A DNA stretch of 64,000 nt, taken from positions 5,220,951 to 5,284,950 of the forward strand of contig NZ_CP046103.1 of the NCBI RefSeq assembly GCF_009707325.1, in the 5' to 3' direction. The position numbers and the translations under genes are program-made. The notes under the pieces were generated by a model that worked only from the letters and a program-made list of their open reading frames with translations, was not told the origin of the DNA and ran no database searches. Positions 36,474-44,360 of the stretch are shown here, one piece after another. The stretch's first letter is position 1, and each line of letters starts with the position of its first letter. Source of the stretch: Pseudomonas sp. IB20 (lineage in GTDB: Bacteria > Pseudomonadota > Gammaproteobacteria > Pseudomonadales > Pseudomonadaceae).

Positions 36474-36486
36474 GTTATAATATAAC
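36474..36486. promoter_or_regulatory. Zur operator between the amidase gene and folE2
   Basis: GTTATA-A-TATAAC is a perfect palindrome matching the Zur core. It lies between the leftward amidase gene and the rightward folE2 operon, 33 bases before the chosen folE2 start. Confidence 0.88.
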
Positions 36487-36518
36487 ATGTCTTTTTATTT
36501 CCAACGATGGACCTGCTC

Positions 36519-37415
36519 ATGAATGCGCTGACTCTGCCGGATATCGCCGCGCAGGCTTCACGCCAAGCCTTGCCGCTCGACTGGGTGGGCATGTGCGGCA
36601 TCGCCTTGCCCATCCTCGTCGACGGCCAACGCCTGGCTGCCACTGCCGATGCGGGCGTCAGCCTGGACGACGGCGAGGCCCGTGGCATTCATATGTCACG
36701 CCTGTACCTGGCCCTGGAAATGCTCGACCAGCAGCTTCTTACGCCTGCACTTCTGCGTAATGTACTGCAGCGCTTTCTGGAGAGTCATGAAGGTTTATCT
36801 AAGAACGCGTACCTGCGAATTCACACGGATTTGCTGCTAAAACGTCCGGCGCTGGTCAGCCCATTAGCTGGCTGGAAAAGCTACCCGGTGTGCATCGAGG
36901 CGCGTCTGGAAAACCAGATGTTCCACGTGGAACTAAAAATTGACGTTACATACTCCTCAACCTGCCCCTGCTCCGCTGCGCTCGCCAGGCAATTGATTCA
37001 GCAGCAATTTGTTCAAGATTTCGCCAATACGCCGCTGCAACACGAAGACGTGCTGACCTGGCTCGGCAGCGCCAACGGCATCGTCGCCACACCCCACAGC
37101 CAACGCAGCAGCGCAGAGCTTTCCATCCAGTTGGACGCCAACCAGTCCACCTTGCCGCTCACCAACCTGATCGACGACGTCGAGGCCGCCCTCGGCACCG
37201 CCGTGCAAACCGCTGTGAAACGTGCGGACGAACAAGCCTTCGCCTTGGCCAACGGGCAGAACCTGATGTTCTGCGAAGACGCCGCCCGCCGCCTGAACCT
37301 CGCCTTGAAACGCTCGGATGCCGTCAAAGCCTTCCACCTGAAAGTGATCCATGCCGAAAGCCTGCACGCGCACGATGCCGTGGCTGAAAGCCGCTGGACG
37401 AGAGACTCTGCATGA
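36519..37415 (+). CDS. folE2: GTP cyclohydrolase FolE2 (type IB)
   Basis: FolE2 makes dihydroneopterin triphosphate for folate synthesis and replaces the zinc enzyme FolE when zinc is low, since type IB enzymes can use other metals. The 298-residue protein has the family segment DVTYSSTCPCSAALARQL (~146-163) with the metal-site Cys. I chose the ATG at 36519 (MNALTLPDI) with GGAC upstream; an ATG at 36507 is in frame. It opens a seven-gene operon under the Zur-type site and overlaps the next gene by ATGA. Confidence 0.92.
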   Translation: MNALTLPDIAAQASRQALPLDWVGMCGIALPILVDGQRLAATADAGVSLDDGEARGIHMSRLYLALEMLDQQLLTPALLRNVLQRFLESHEGLSKNAYLRIHTDLLLKRPALVSPLAGWKSYPVCIEARLENQMFHVELKIDVTYSSTCPCSAALARQLIQQQFVQDFANTPLQHEDVLTWLGSANGIVATPHSQRSSAELSIQLDANQSTLPLTNLIDDVEAALGTAVQTAVKRADEQAFALANGQNLMFCEDAARRLNLALKRSDAVKAFHLKVIHAESLHAHDAVAESRWTRDSA

Positions 37416-38080
37416 TCACCTGTAACGCTTTGCGTTGGGGCGCACCTGGGCAACCACTCACTCCAGCGCTGGATTTGACCCTGGAAAAAGGCAGCCTCAC
37501 CGGCATCATCGGCGCCAACGGCACTGGCAAAAGCAGCCTGCTCAAAGTCATCGCAGGCCTGCAAAAACCGCTGGCGGGAAAAGTCAGCGTGGCGGTCCCA
37601 CGCCGCGGTGGCCTGTCGTTCCTGCCACAGCAACAACACCTGGATCGGCAGTTCCCAATCAGCCTGCAGGCGTTGGTCGCCGCCGGTTTCTGGGGCACTC
37701 AGCTAACCCCGCTACAACGCAACGAACGCCTGCAAGCCGTCTTGGAGGATTGGTGCCTCAGTGGCCTGGAGCATCGCCCGTTGATGGCGTTGTCCGGTGG
37801 CGAACTGCAACGCGCCCTGCTCGCCCGCATGAGCCTGGCCGAAGCGCCCGTGTTGTTGCTCGACGAACCCCACGCCGCCCTCGACGAAGACGGCCAGGCG
37901 CTGTGCTGGAAACACATCCACGCCTGGCACGATCAAGGCCGCACGATCATCGTCGTCTGTCACGACCTGGCATCGGTGCGCCATCACACCCCGCACGTGG
38001 TGCAGATCAAAAGCACCGGCTGCGTGTTCGGCCCCAGTAAAGAACTGATCCGCCCGCAACCTCACATGCAGGTGGTCTGA
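37412..38080 (+). CDS. ZnuC-like metal ABC transporter ATPase
   Basis: The 222-residue ATPase has Walker A GANGTGKSS (~35-43), a Q-loop in FLPQQQHLDRQ, the signature LSGGELQRALLAR (~127) and Walker B VLLLDEPHAALDE (~147). The permease and binding-protein genes follow directly, so this is a full cluster 9 type metal importer. Its place in a Zur operon points to zinc, making it a likely second zinc importer beside the canonical ZnuABC. It overlaps folE2 (ATGA) and abuts the permease gene. Confidence 0.88.
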   Translation: MITCNALRWGAPGQPLTPALDLTLEKGSLTGIIGANGTGKSSLLKVIAGLQKPLAGKVSVAVPRRGGLSFLPQQQHLDRQFPISLQALVAAGFWGTQLTPLQRNERLQAVLEDWCLSGLEHRPLMALSGGELQRALLARMSLAEAPVLLLDEPHAALDEDGQALCWKHIHAWHDQGRTIIVVCHDLASVRHHTPHVVQIKSTGCVFGPSKELIRPQPHMQVV

Positions 38081-38946
38081 TGCACTTCGCCGCCCACTTG
38101 TGGATGCCGTTCCTCGACTTCGTGTTTATGCGCCGTGCACTCATTGGCGGGCTGGTGCTCGCGTGCAGCACCGCGCCGCTGGGTGTGTTTCTGATCCTGC
38201 GGCGCATGAGCCTGATCGGTGACGCCGTGGCCCACGGCATCCTGCCTGGCGCCGCATTGGGCTTCTGGTTTGCTGGCCTCAGCCTGCCCGCGCTGACCAT
38301 CGGCGGCCTCGGCGCGGGCCTGAGCATGGCCGGCTTGGCCGCGTGGATCACGCGCCGCACCGGCCTGCGCGAAGACGCCAGCCTCGCCGCCATCTACCCC
38401 ATCTCGCTGGCCGCCGGTGTGCTGATCCTCGGCCTCGCCGGTAAGCGCCTGGACCTGCTGCACCTGCTATTCGGCTCAGCCCTGGCGGTGGATGAAACCA
38501 CCCTCACCGGCATGCTTTGGGTCTCCGGTTTCAGCCTGATCGCCATGGCGCTGATCTACAAACCGCTGCTGCTGGACACCCTCGACCCGCTGTTCCTGCA
38601 AACCGTCAGCCGTCTCGGCCCGATCGCCCACGGGTTGTTCCTGACCTTGGTGGTGCTGAATCTGGTGATTGGTTTCCAGGCCATCGGCGCGTTGATGGTG
38701 GTGGGTTTGATGATGTTGCCGGCGATTGCTTCACGCTTCTGGAGCCGGCGCCTGCCGGTGTTGATCGCGGTATCGGCGGTGCTGGGATGCCTGTCGGTGT
38801 GGTTCGGTTTGTTGCTGTCGTTCTACTACTCGCTGCCCAGCGGCCCGGCCATCGTGCTGGTGGCTGGCGGTGGGTATTTGCTGTCCGTAATCTTCGGTCC
38901 GGTGCACGGCTTGCTGCGCCGCCCGCCTTTGCTTACATCCCAATGA
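38080..38946 (+). CDS. ZnuB-like metal ABC transporter permease
   Basis: The 288-residue inner-membrane permease has about eight helices. It carries the ABC-3 family pattern RRMSLIGDAVAHGILPGAALGFW near residues 44-66, the cytoplasmic coupling region. It starts at the last base of the ATPase gene stop (one-base overlap) and is followed by the binding-protein gene. Confidence 0.88.
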   Translation: MHFAAHLWMPFLDFVFMRRALIGGLVLACSTAPLGVFLILRRMSLIGDAVAHGILPGAALGFWFAGLSLPALTIGGLGAGLSMAGLAAWITRRTGLREDASLAAIYPISLAAGVLILGLAGKRLDLLHLLFGSALAVDETTLTGMLWVSGFSLIAMALIYKPLLLDTLDPLFLQTVSRLGPIAHGLFLTLVVLNLVIGFQAIGALMVVGLMMLPAIASRFWSRRLPVLIAVSAVLGCLSVWFGLLLSFYYSLPSGPAIVLVAGGGYLLSVIFGPVHGLLRRPPLLTSQ

Positions 38947-38957
38947 GGTGTTTCCCG

Positions 38958-39836
38958 ATGCGCGCTCTACTCGTGCTGTTCAGCCTGCTGCTGCCTTTGT
39001 CGATGGCCCAGGCCGCCGACAAGCTCCAAGTGGTTACCAGCTTCAGTATTCTCGATGACATCACCCACCAGATCGGTGGCGACCACATCCAGATCAGCAA
39101 CATGGTTGGCCCGGACGCTGACGCCCACACCTACGAACCCACGCCGGATGACGCCAAAGCGCTGCTCAAGGCCAAGCTCATCATCAAGAACGGCCTGGGC
39201 TTTGAACCTTGGCTGGACCGCCTGGTAACCAGCACAGAAACCAAAGCCACGGTCGTGACCGCCAGCAAGGGCGTGATCTCCCACACCATGGACGAAGACG
39301 GCGAAACCATCCCCGACCCGCACGCCTGGCACAACTTGGCCAACGCCGAAATCTATGTGAATAACATCACCAAGGCACTGGTGGCGGCCGACCCAAGCAA
39401 CAAGGCGGACTACCTGCGCAACAGCCAAACCTACCTGAAAGAAATCTACCGCCTGCTGGCCGAAGCCAAAACCAAGTTCGGCGCGCTGCCACCGGGCAAC
39501 CGTCGCATCGTCACCTCCCATGACGCCTTCGGTTACCTGGGCCAAGCTTATGGCATCCAGTTCCTGGCGCCCCAAGGTCTGTCGACTGAACGTGAGCCGT
39601 CGGCCGCCGAAGTCGCTGCGCTGATCACCCAGATCCGCAAGGACAAGGTCAAAGCCGTGTTCGTGGAAAACATCAAGGACTCGCGCCTGCTCAAGCAGAT
39701 TGCTGACGAAAGCGGCGCACAGATCGGCGGCACGCTGTACTCCGACGCCCTTGCCGCCGAAGGCCCGGCCAGCACCTTCACCGGGCTGTTCGAGTACAAC
39801 CTCAACACCCTGTGCGCCGCCCTGAGCAAGCCATGA
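38958..39836 (+). CDS. ZnuA-like periplasmic metal-binding protein (cluster A-I)
   Basis: The 292-residue protein has a signal peptide (~1-19, ending AQAAD). Metal-ligand motifs of cluster A-I binding proteins are present: His in DAHTYEPTPDD (~53), DPHAWHN (~116) and SHDAFGY (~180). The His-rich loop typical of canonical ZnuA is short or absent. GAGGTG precedes the ATG. It delivers metal, most likely zinc, to the adjacent permease. Its stop overlaps an ATG that is out of frame with the next gene, as discussed under hisI. Confidence 0.88.
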   Translation: MRALLVLFSLLLPLSMAQAADKLQVVTSFSILDDITHQIGGDHIQISNMVGPDADAHTYEPTPDDAKALLKAKLIIKNGLGFEPWLDRLVTSTETKATVVTASKGVISHTMDEDGETIPDPHAWHNLANAEIYVNNITKALVAADPSNKADYLRNSQTYLKEIYRLLAEAKTKFGALPPGNRRIVTSHDAFGYLGQAYGIQFLAPQGLSTEREPSAAEVAALITQIRKDKVKAVFVENIKDSRLLKQIADESGAQIGGTLYSDALAAEGPASTFTGLFEYNLNTLCAALSKP

Positions 39837-39890
39837 CCTTGAGCATGCTCGACCTGGAAGCGGGCCACGCCCCGCTTCCCACTCGAACCG

Positions 39891-40256
39891 GTGCTCGACG
39901 CCCTGCCGTGGAACAGCGACGGCCTGATTGCTGCCATCGCCCAGCAGCACGGCAGCGGCGAAGTGTTGATGCTCGCCTGGATGAACCGCCAGGCCCTCAG
40001 CGAAACCCTGGCCACCGGGCAGGTCTGCTACTGGTCGCGCTCGCGACGGCAGCTGTGGCGCAAAGGCGAACGCTCCGGCAACCGGCAACGACTGCTCGAG
40101 GCACGTTTGGACTGCGACGGCGACGCGGTACTGCTGATCGTCGACCAACAAGGCCCGGCCTGCCACACCGGCCGGCCGACCTGTTTCTACAACGCCATCG
40201 ACGGCGCCTACGTTCATATCATCACCTCGCCCCTTAAAAAGGAGCCCACTGCATGA
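39891..40256 (+). CDS. hisI: Phosphoribosyl-AMP cyclohydrolase paralogue (HisI-like)
   Basis: It is related to HisI, which opens the adenine ring in histidine synthesis. The conserved core is present: WSRSRRQLWRKGERSGN, LDCDGD and GPACHTGRPTCFY, including the three zinc cysteines. The only start in frame that I can offer is GTG at 39891, with no ribosome site. An ATG at 39833 overlaps the znuA-like stop (ATGA), as expected for this operon, but is in another frame. It would give MTLSMLDLEAGH before a one-base slip into TPRFPLEPVLDALPW. A frameshift near 39865-39875, real or from sequencing, is therefore possible. Confidence 0.78.
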   Translation: MLDALPWNSDGLIAAIAQQHGSGEVLMLAWMNRQALSETLATGQVCYWSRSRRQLWRKGERSGNRQRLLEARLDCDGDAVLLIVDQQGPACHTGRPTCFYNAIDGAYVHIITSPLKKEPTA

Positions 40257-40813
40257 TCCGCAAGAACCCTTCCGGCGATCTGCCGGTGATTGCCGAGTCG
40301 GCCTACGTCGACAAAACCGCGATCATCTGCGGCAAGGTCATCATCGGCGAGAACGTGTTTGTCGGCCCTTACGCGGTGATCCGTGCCGACGAAGTCGACG
40401 CCACCGGCGACATGGACCCGATCACCATCGGTGCCAATTCGAATATCCAGGACGGCGTGGTCATCCACTCCAAATCTGGCGCGGCGGTGACGATCGGAGA
40501 ATTCACGTCCATCGCGCATCGCTCCATCGTCCACGGCCCGTGCACCGTTGGCGACCGCGTGTTTATCGGTTTCAACAGCGTGCTGTTCAACTGCGCCGTC
40601 GGCGATGGCTGCGTGGTGCGCCACAACTCAGTGGTCGATGGCCGCGACCTGCCCGCCGCCTTCTATGTGCCCTCCACCACCCGCATCGGGCCGAACACCG
40701 ACCTGTCGCAATTCCCGCCGGTGAGTGTCAGCGCTTCGGAGTTTTCCGAAGACGTGGCGCGCACCAACGTCGACCTGGTGCGCGGTTACAAAGCCCTGCA
40801 AAACGAGTTCTGA
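40253..40813 (+). CDS. Gamma-class carbonic anhydrase family protein
   Basis: The 186-residue protein is a left-handed beta-helix of hexapeptide repeats. It has candidate metal histidines in GVVIHSKSG (~71) and SIAHRSIVHGP (~86-96). Gamma-class enzymes can work with iron or cobalt as well as zinc, which suits a zinc-starvation operon that would spare zinc beta-class enzymes. It overlaps the hisI-like gene by ATGA and precedes the dihydroorotase paralogue. Confidence 0.88.
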   Translation: MIRKNPSGDLPVIAESAYVDKTAIICGKVIIGENVFVGPYAVIRADEVDATGDMDPITIGANSNIQDGVVIHSKSGAAVTIGEFTSIAHRSIVHGPCTVGDRVFIGFNSVLFNCAVGDGCVVRHNSVVDGRDLPAAFYVPSTTRIGPNTDLSQFPPVSVSASEFSEDVARTNVDLVRGYKALQNEF

Positions 40814-40816
40814 ACC

Positions 40817-42154
40817 ATGAGCCGCCTGCTGATTCGCAATGCCCGCCTGGTGAATGAAGGCCGGGAGTTCGATGCCGATGTACTGGTCGCCAACGGCCGC
40901 ATCGAGAAGATTGCCGCCAGCCTCGAAGGCTACAACGAACCGGTAGAAATCGACGCCCAGGGTCAATGGCTGCTGCCCGGCATGATCGATGACCAGGTGC
41001 ACTTTCGCGAACCTGGCGCGCCCGACAAAGGCAGTTTCTACAGCGAGTCCCGCGCGGCGGTGGCCGGTGGCATTACCAGCTTCATGGACATGCCCAACAC
41101 CAACCCCGCCACCCTGAACCTCCAAGCCCTGGCCGATAAGAAGCGAAGGGCCGCATTGAATTCGGTGGCCAACTACGGCTTTCACTTTGGCGTGAGCAAC
41201 GACAACCTGGACACCGTCGCCGCCCTCGACCCGCGCGAAGTGGCCGGGGTCAAAGTGTTCATGGGCGCCTCCACCGGCAACATGCTGGTGGACGACCCGC
41301 GGATTCTGGAGCGGCTGTTTGCCGAAGTACCGACCATCCTCCTCGCCCACTGCGAACACACGCCGAGCATCCTGGCGAACGAGCAGCGCCTGCGTGAGCG
41401 CTTCGGCGAGCACATTCCCGCCGTCGCCCACCCGCTGATCCGCGATGCCGAAGCCTGTTATCGCTCATCGTCTTTTGCGGTGGAACTGGCCAAGCGTCAC
41501 GGCACGCGCCTGCACGTGCTGCACCTGACCAGCGCCCGCGAGCTGGCCCTGTTCGAGGACAAACCCTTATCGGAAAAACGCATCACCGCCGAGGTCTGCC
41601 TGCACCACTTGCTGTTCGATGACCGCGACTATCACCGCCTCGGCCACCAGATCAAATGCAACCCGGCGATCAAGACCCGCGCCGACCGCGACGCCCTGCG
41701 CCTGGCCCTGCTGAGTGACCGTCTGGATGTGATTGGCAGTGATCACGCGCCGCATACCTGGGCGCAGAAACAGTTGGGCTATCGCGAAGCGCCGTCAGGC
41801 CTGCCGCTGGTGCAGCACGCGTTGCCGGCGTTGTTGGAGTTGGTGATCGACGGGCATTTGCCGCTGACCACGCTGGTGGCGAAGACCAGTCACCGTGTGG
41901 CCGACTTGTTCGCCATCCCGGACCGAGGTTATCTACGCGAAGGCTATTGGGCCGACTTGGTGCTGATCAAACCCGAGCCCGAAGGCAAACCCGTCAGCAG
42001 CCAACCGATCCTCGCGCGCTGCGGCTGGACGCCCTTTGCCGAGCGCAGCTTTCGCCACAGCGTCAGCACCACGCTGGTGTCCGGCCACCTGGCGTGGCAC
42101 AACGGCCAGGTGGTCGACAGTTGCCAGGGGTTGCCCCTGCATTTTCTGCGTTAA
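40817..42154 (+). CDS. Dihydroorotase paralogue (PyrC/PyrQ-like) of the Zur cluster
   Basis: The 445-residue amidohydrolase would close carbamoyl-aspartate to dihydroorotate in pyrimidine synthesis. The usual DxHxHxR metal motif reads DDQVHFREPG (~59-68), so the first metal His is Gln. Other ligands remain: Lys in GVKVFMGAST, His in AHCEH and HVLHLT, and Asp in GSDHAPH. In P. aeruginosa the corresponding pyrQ is Zur-controlled. The Gln variant also occurs in some other dihydroorotases, as far as I recall. It is the last gene of the folE2 operon and overlaps the convergent DUF3617 gene by four bases. Confidence 0.87.
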   Translation: MSRLLIRNARLVNEGREFDADVLVANGRIEKIAASLEGYNEPVEIDAQGQWLLPGMIDDQVHFREPGAPDKGSFYSESRAAVAGGITSFMDMPNTNPATLNLQALADKKRRAALNSVANYGFHFGVSNDNLDTVAALDPREVAGVKVFMGASTGNMLVDDPRILERLFAEVPTILLAHCEHTPSILANEQRLRERFGEHIPAVAHPLIRDAEACYRSSSFAVELAKRHGTRLHVLHLTSARELALFEDKPLSEKRITAEVCLHHLLFDDRDYHRLGHQIKCNPAIKTRADRDALRLALLSDRLDVIGSDHAPHTWAQKQLGYREAPSGLPLVQHALPALLELVIDGHLPLTTLVAKTSHRVADLFAIPDRGYLREGYWADLVLIKPEPEGKPVSSQPILARCGWTPFAERSFRHSVSTTLVSGHLAWHNGQVVDSCQGLPLHFLR

Positions 42155-42672
42155 GCGCGGGGTTTGACCGTACCGCAATCGTTGCCCAGCCACTGGGCGT
42201 GCGTGTCCAGGCTGCCCTTCTGCTGGATGCCGGTGGCATTGAAAGTGCCGTTAACGGTGGTGGTGAATTCCTGCTGGCTCCGGAAGGTCGCAACGCCAGT
42301 GCCTTGGGCTTTCGGACAACTGAAGCGGAATTTCCATTGGTTGCCGGTTTTGTCGGTCACTTCCTGTTTGCAGCCCGATTGAGGGTCGGTCAACGGGATC
42401 GAATCAGAAGCAACCTGGGCGGGCGTGAGGCACACCTGCACGCCTTTACCCGCCATGGTGATGCCCTGCTTTTCGAGCATGGCGCGCTGTTCAGGCGTCA
42501 TCTGTTGCTTGAGCTGACCGAGGATCAGCGACAGGTCCGGCAAGTCCTGGTTATCGACTTTCATATTGCTGGTGGTCAATTCCCACAAGCCCGGCGCCAG
42601 CATCTGCGCCTGAGCCGCCACGGGCAGCGTCAATCCAACAACCATGGCCAAACCAAGCAGACGAGCATTCAT
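42151..42672 (-). CDS. DUF3617 exported protein
   Basis: The 173-residue protein has a signal peptide (~1-22, AAQAQ) and a DUF3617 domain beginning LAPGLWELTTSNMKVD. Three cysteines are visible in the middle (VCLTP, GCKQE, FSCPK) and one near the end. The family is common in proteobacterial periplasms and has no settled function. It stands alone between the Zur operon and cls. Confidence 0.82.
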   Translation of the reverse strand: MNARLLGLAMVVGLTLPVAAQAQMLAPGLWELTTSNMKVDNQDLPDLSLILGQLKQQMTPEQRAMLEKQGITMAGKGVQVCLTPAQVASDSIPLTDPQSGCKQEVTDKTGNQWKFRFSCPKAQGTGVATFRSQQEFTTTVNGTFNATGIQQKGSLDTHAQWLGNDCGTVKPRA

Positions 42673-42802
42673 CGGGTAACTCCTGGGTAATTGTCGGCGT
42701 TAGACGCCGTAAAGTTGCCAGTGTTGCACGGCAAATAAAATAGCGACATTCACCGCTGTTCATGGTCTGTTAGGCACTGGATTGCCTGGAGTTACGTCGT
42801 TC

Positions 42803-44242
42803 ATGGATTTTTTTGGCCCGCACCTGCTCGCCTACTTCATTGCCACGCTGCATTTTCTCGGGACTCTGGCCGCGATCCACGCAGTGCTGACCGTCAGGAC
42901 CGCCCAAGGCTCTATCGCCTGGGCCTTGTCGCTGATGTTCATGCCCTACCTGACGCTGATCCCTTACCTGATCTTCGGCCGCAGCACCTTCGACGCGTAC
43001 ATCCAGGCCCGTCGCCAAGCCAACCAGGAAATGCACACCGCCATTACCGAGCTGAACTGGCGCCCTTGGGTCGAAGAAGCCCTGGCCGCGCGCAACTCCA
43101 GCGCCTACGCGTCCCTGCGCGCCATGCCCAAGCTGGGCCGCATGCCGTGCCTGGCCAACAATGAAGTGCGCTTGCTGATCAATGGCGAAGCCACGTTCAG
43201 CGCGATTTTCGAGGCGATTCGCAACGCCAAGACCGCCGTGCTGTTCCAGTTCTTCATCATTCATGACGACGATCTTGGCAGGCAGTTGCATGCCTTGCTG
43301 AAGGAAAAAGCTGCCGAAGGCGTAGATATTTACGTGCTCTACGACCGCATCGGCAGCCACGCCCTGCCCTACAGTTATGTGCAGTCGCTGCGCGACGCTG
43401 GGGTCAAAGTCAAAGCGTTCGCCACCCGCAGCGGTTGGCTCAATCGCTTTCAGGTCAACTTCCGCAACCACCGCAAGATCGTGGTGGTGGACGGCATCAC
43501 CGGGTTTGTCGGTGGGCATAATGTCGGTGATGAGTACTTGGGCAAAAAGCCACCGCTGGCACCGTGGCGCGATACCCATGTGCAGGTCACAGGCCCTGTA
43601 GTGGCGTGCCTGCAGGAGTCGTTTGCCGAAGACTGGTTCTGGGCCGCACGGGAATTGCCGCCGCTGATCCTGCCGGACGCTTACCCCGAAGACGGTGTGC
43701 TCTGCCAGTTGCTCGCCAGTGGGCCGGCCGACCCGTATGAAACCTGCTCACTGTTTTTCGTCGAGGCCATTCACGCAGCGACCGAGCGGGTGTGGATCAC
43801 CAGCCCGTATTTCGTGCCCGATGAAGCCGTGTTCGCGGCCCTGCGCCTGGCGGTGCTGCGCGGCGTGGATGTGCGCCTACTGCTGCCGTCGCGGCCGGAC
43901 CACCGCATCGTCTATGCCGCTTCCAGCCTGTATGCGATCGAAGCGGTACGCGCCGGCGTGCGGGTGTTCCGCTACAAGCCGGGCTTCCTGCATCAGAAAG
44001 TGGTGTTGGTGGACAGCGAAATCAGCGCCATCGGCAGTGCGAACATGGACAACCGTTCGTTCCGGCTGAATTTTGAAGTGATGTTGCTGACGGTCGATGA
44101 AGCCTTTGCCAGCGAGGTGGAGCAGATGCTGCTGGATGACTTCGCCTTGGCCCATGAAGTCAGCCAGGAGGAAAGCCTTGAGACCCGCCGCCTGCAACAT
44201 CTGGGCATGCGGGTAGCACGGCTTATTTCACCCATCCTCTGA
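42803..44242 (+). CDS. cls: Cardiolipin synthase
   Basis: It condenses two phosphatidylglycerols to cardiolipin at the inner membrane. The 479-residue protein has two N-terminal helices (~10-60) and two phospholipase-D HKD motifs: RNHRKIVVVDG near 222-232 and FLHQKVVLVDS near 400, with GSANMDNRS following. I chose the ATG at 42803 with GGAG upstream; a TTG at 42782 is in frame. A duplicated hairpin terminator follows. Confidence 0.93.
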   Translation: MDFFGPHLLAYFIATLHFLGTLAAIHAVLTVRTAQGSIAWALSLMFMPYLTLIPYLIFGRSTFDAYIQARRQANQEMHTAITELNWRPWVEEALAARNSSAYASLRAMPKLGRMPCLANNEVRLLINGEATFSAIFEAIRNAKTAVLFQFFIIHDDDLGRQLHALLKEKAAEGVDIYVLYDRIGSHALPYSYVQSLRDAGVKVKAFATRSGWLNRFQVNFRNHRKIVVVDGITGFVGGHNVGDEYLGKKPPLAPWRDTHVQVTGPVVACLQESFAEDWFWAARELPPLILPDAYPEDGVLCQLLASGPADPYETCSLFFVEAIHAATERVWITSPYFVPDEAVFAALRLAVLRGVDVRLLLPSRPDHRIVYAASSLYAIEAVRAGVRVFRYKPGFLHQKVVLVDSEISAIGSANMDNRSFRLNFEVMLLTVDEAFASEVEQMLLDDFALAHEVSQEESLETRRLQHLGMRVARLISPIL

Positions 44243-44255
44243 ACACAACAGAACA

Positions 44256-44348
44256 AACGTGGGAGCTGGCAAGCCAGCTCCCACGTTTTTTAGACCTTCA
44301 AAACAACGTGGGAGCTGGCAAGCCAGCTCCCACGTTTTTTAGACCTTC
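44256..44348. repeat. Duplicated REP-like terminator hairpin, 2 x 44 bp
   Basis: Bases 44256-44299 and 44305-44348 are identical and separated by AAAAC. Each holds a perfect 14-bp stem (ACGTGGGAGCTGGC with its complement) and six T, so each can terminate cls transcripts. The stem contains the GTGGGAGC core of the local REP elements. Confidence 0.88.
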
Positions 44349-44360
44349 GGTGTTCCTAAG

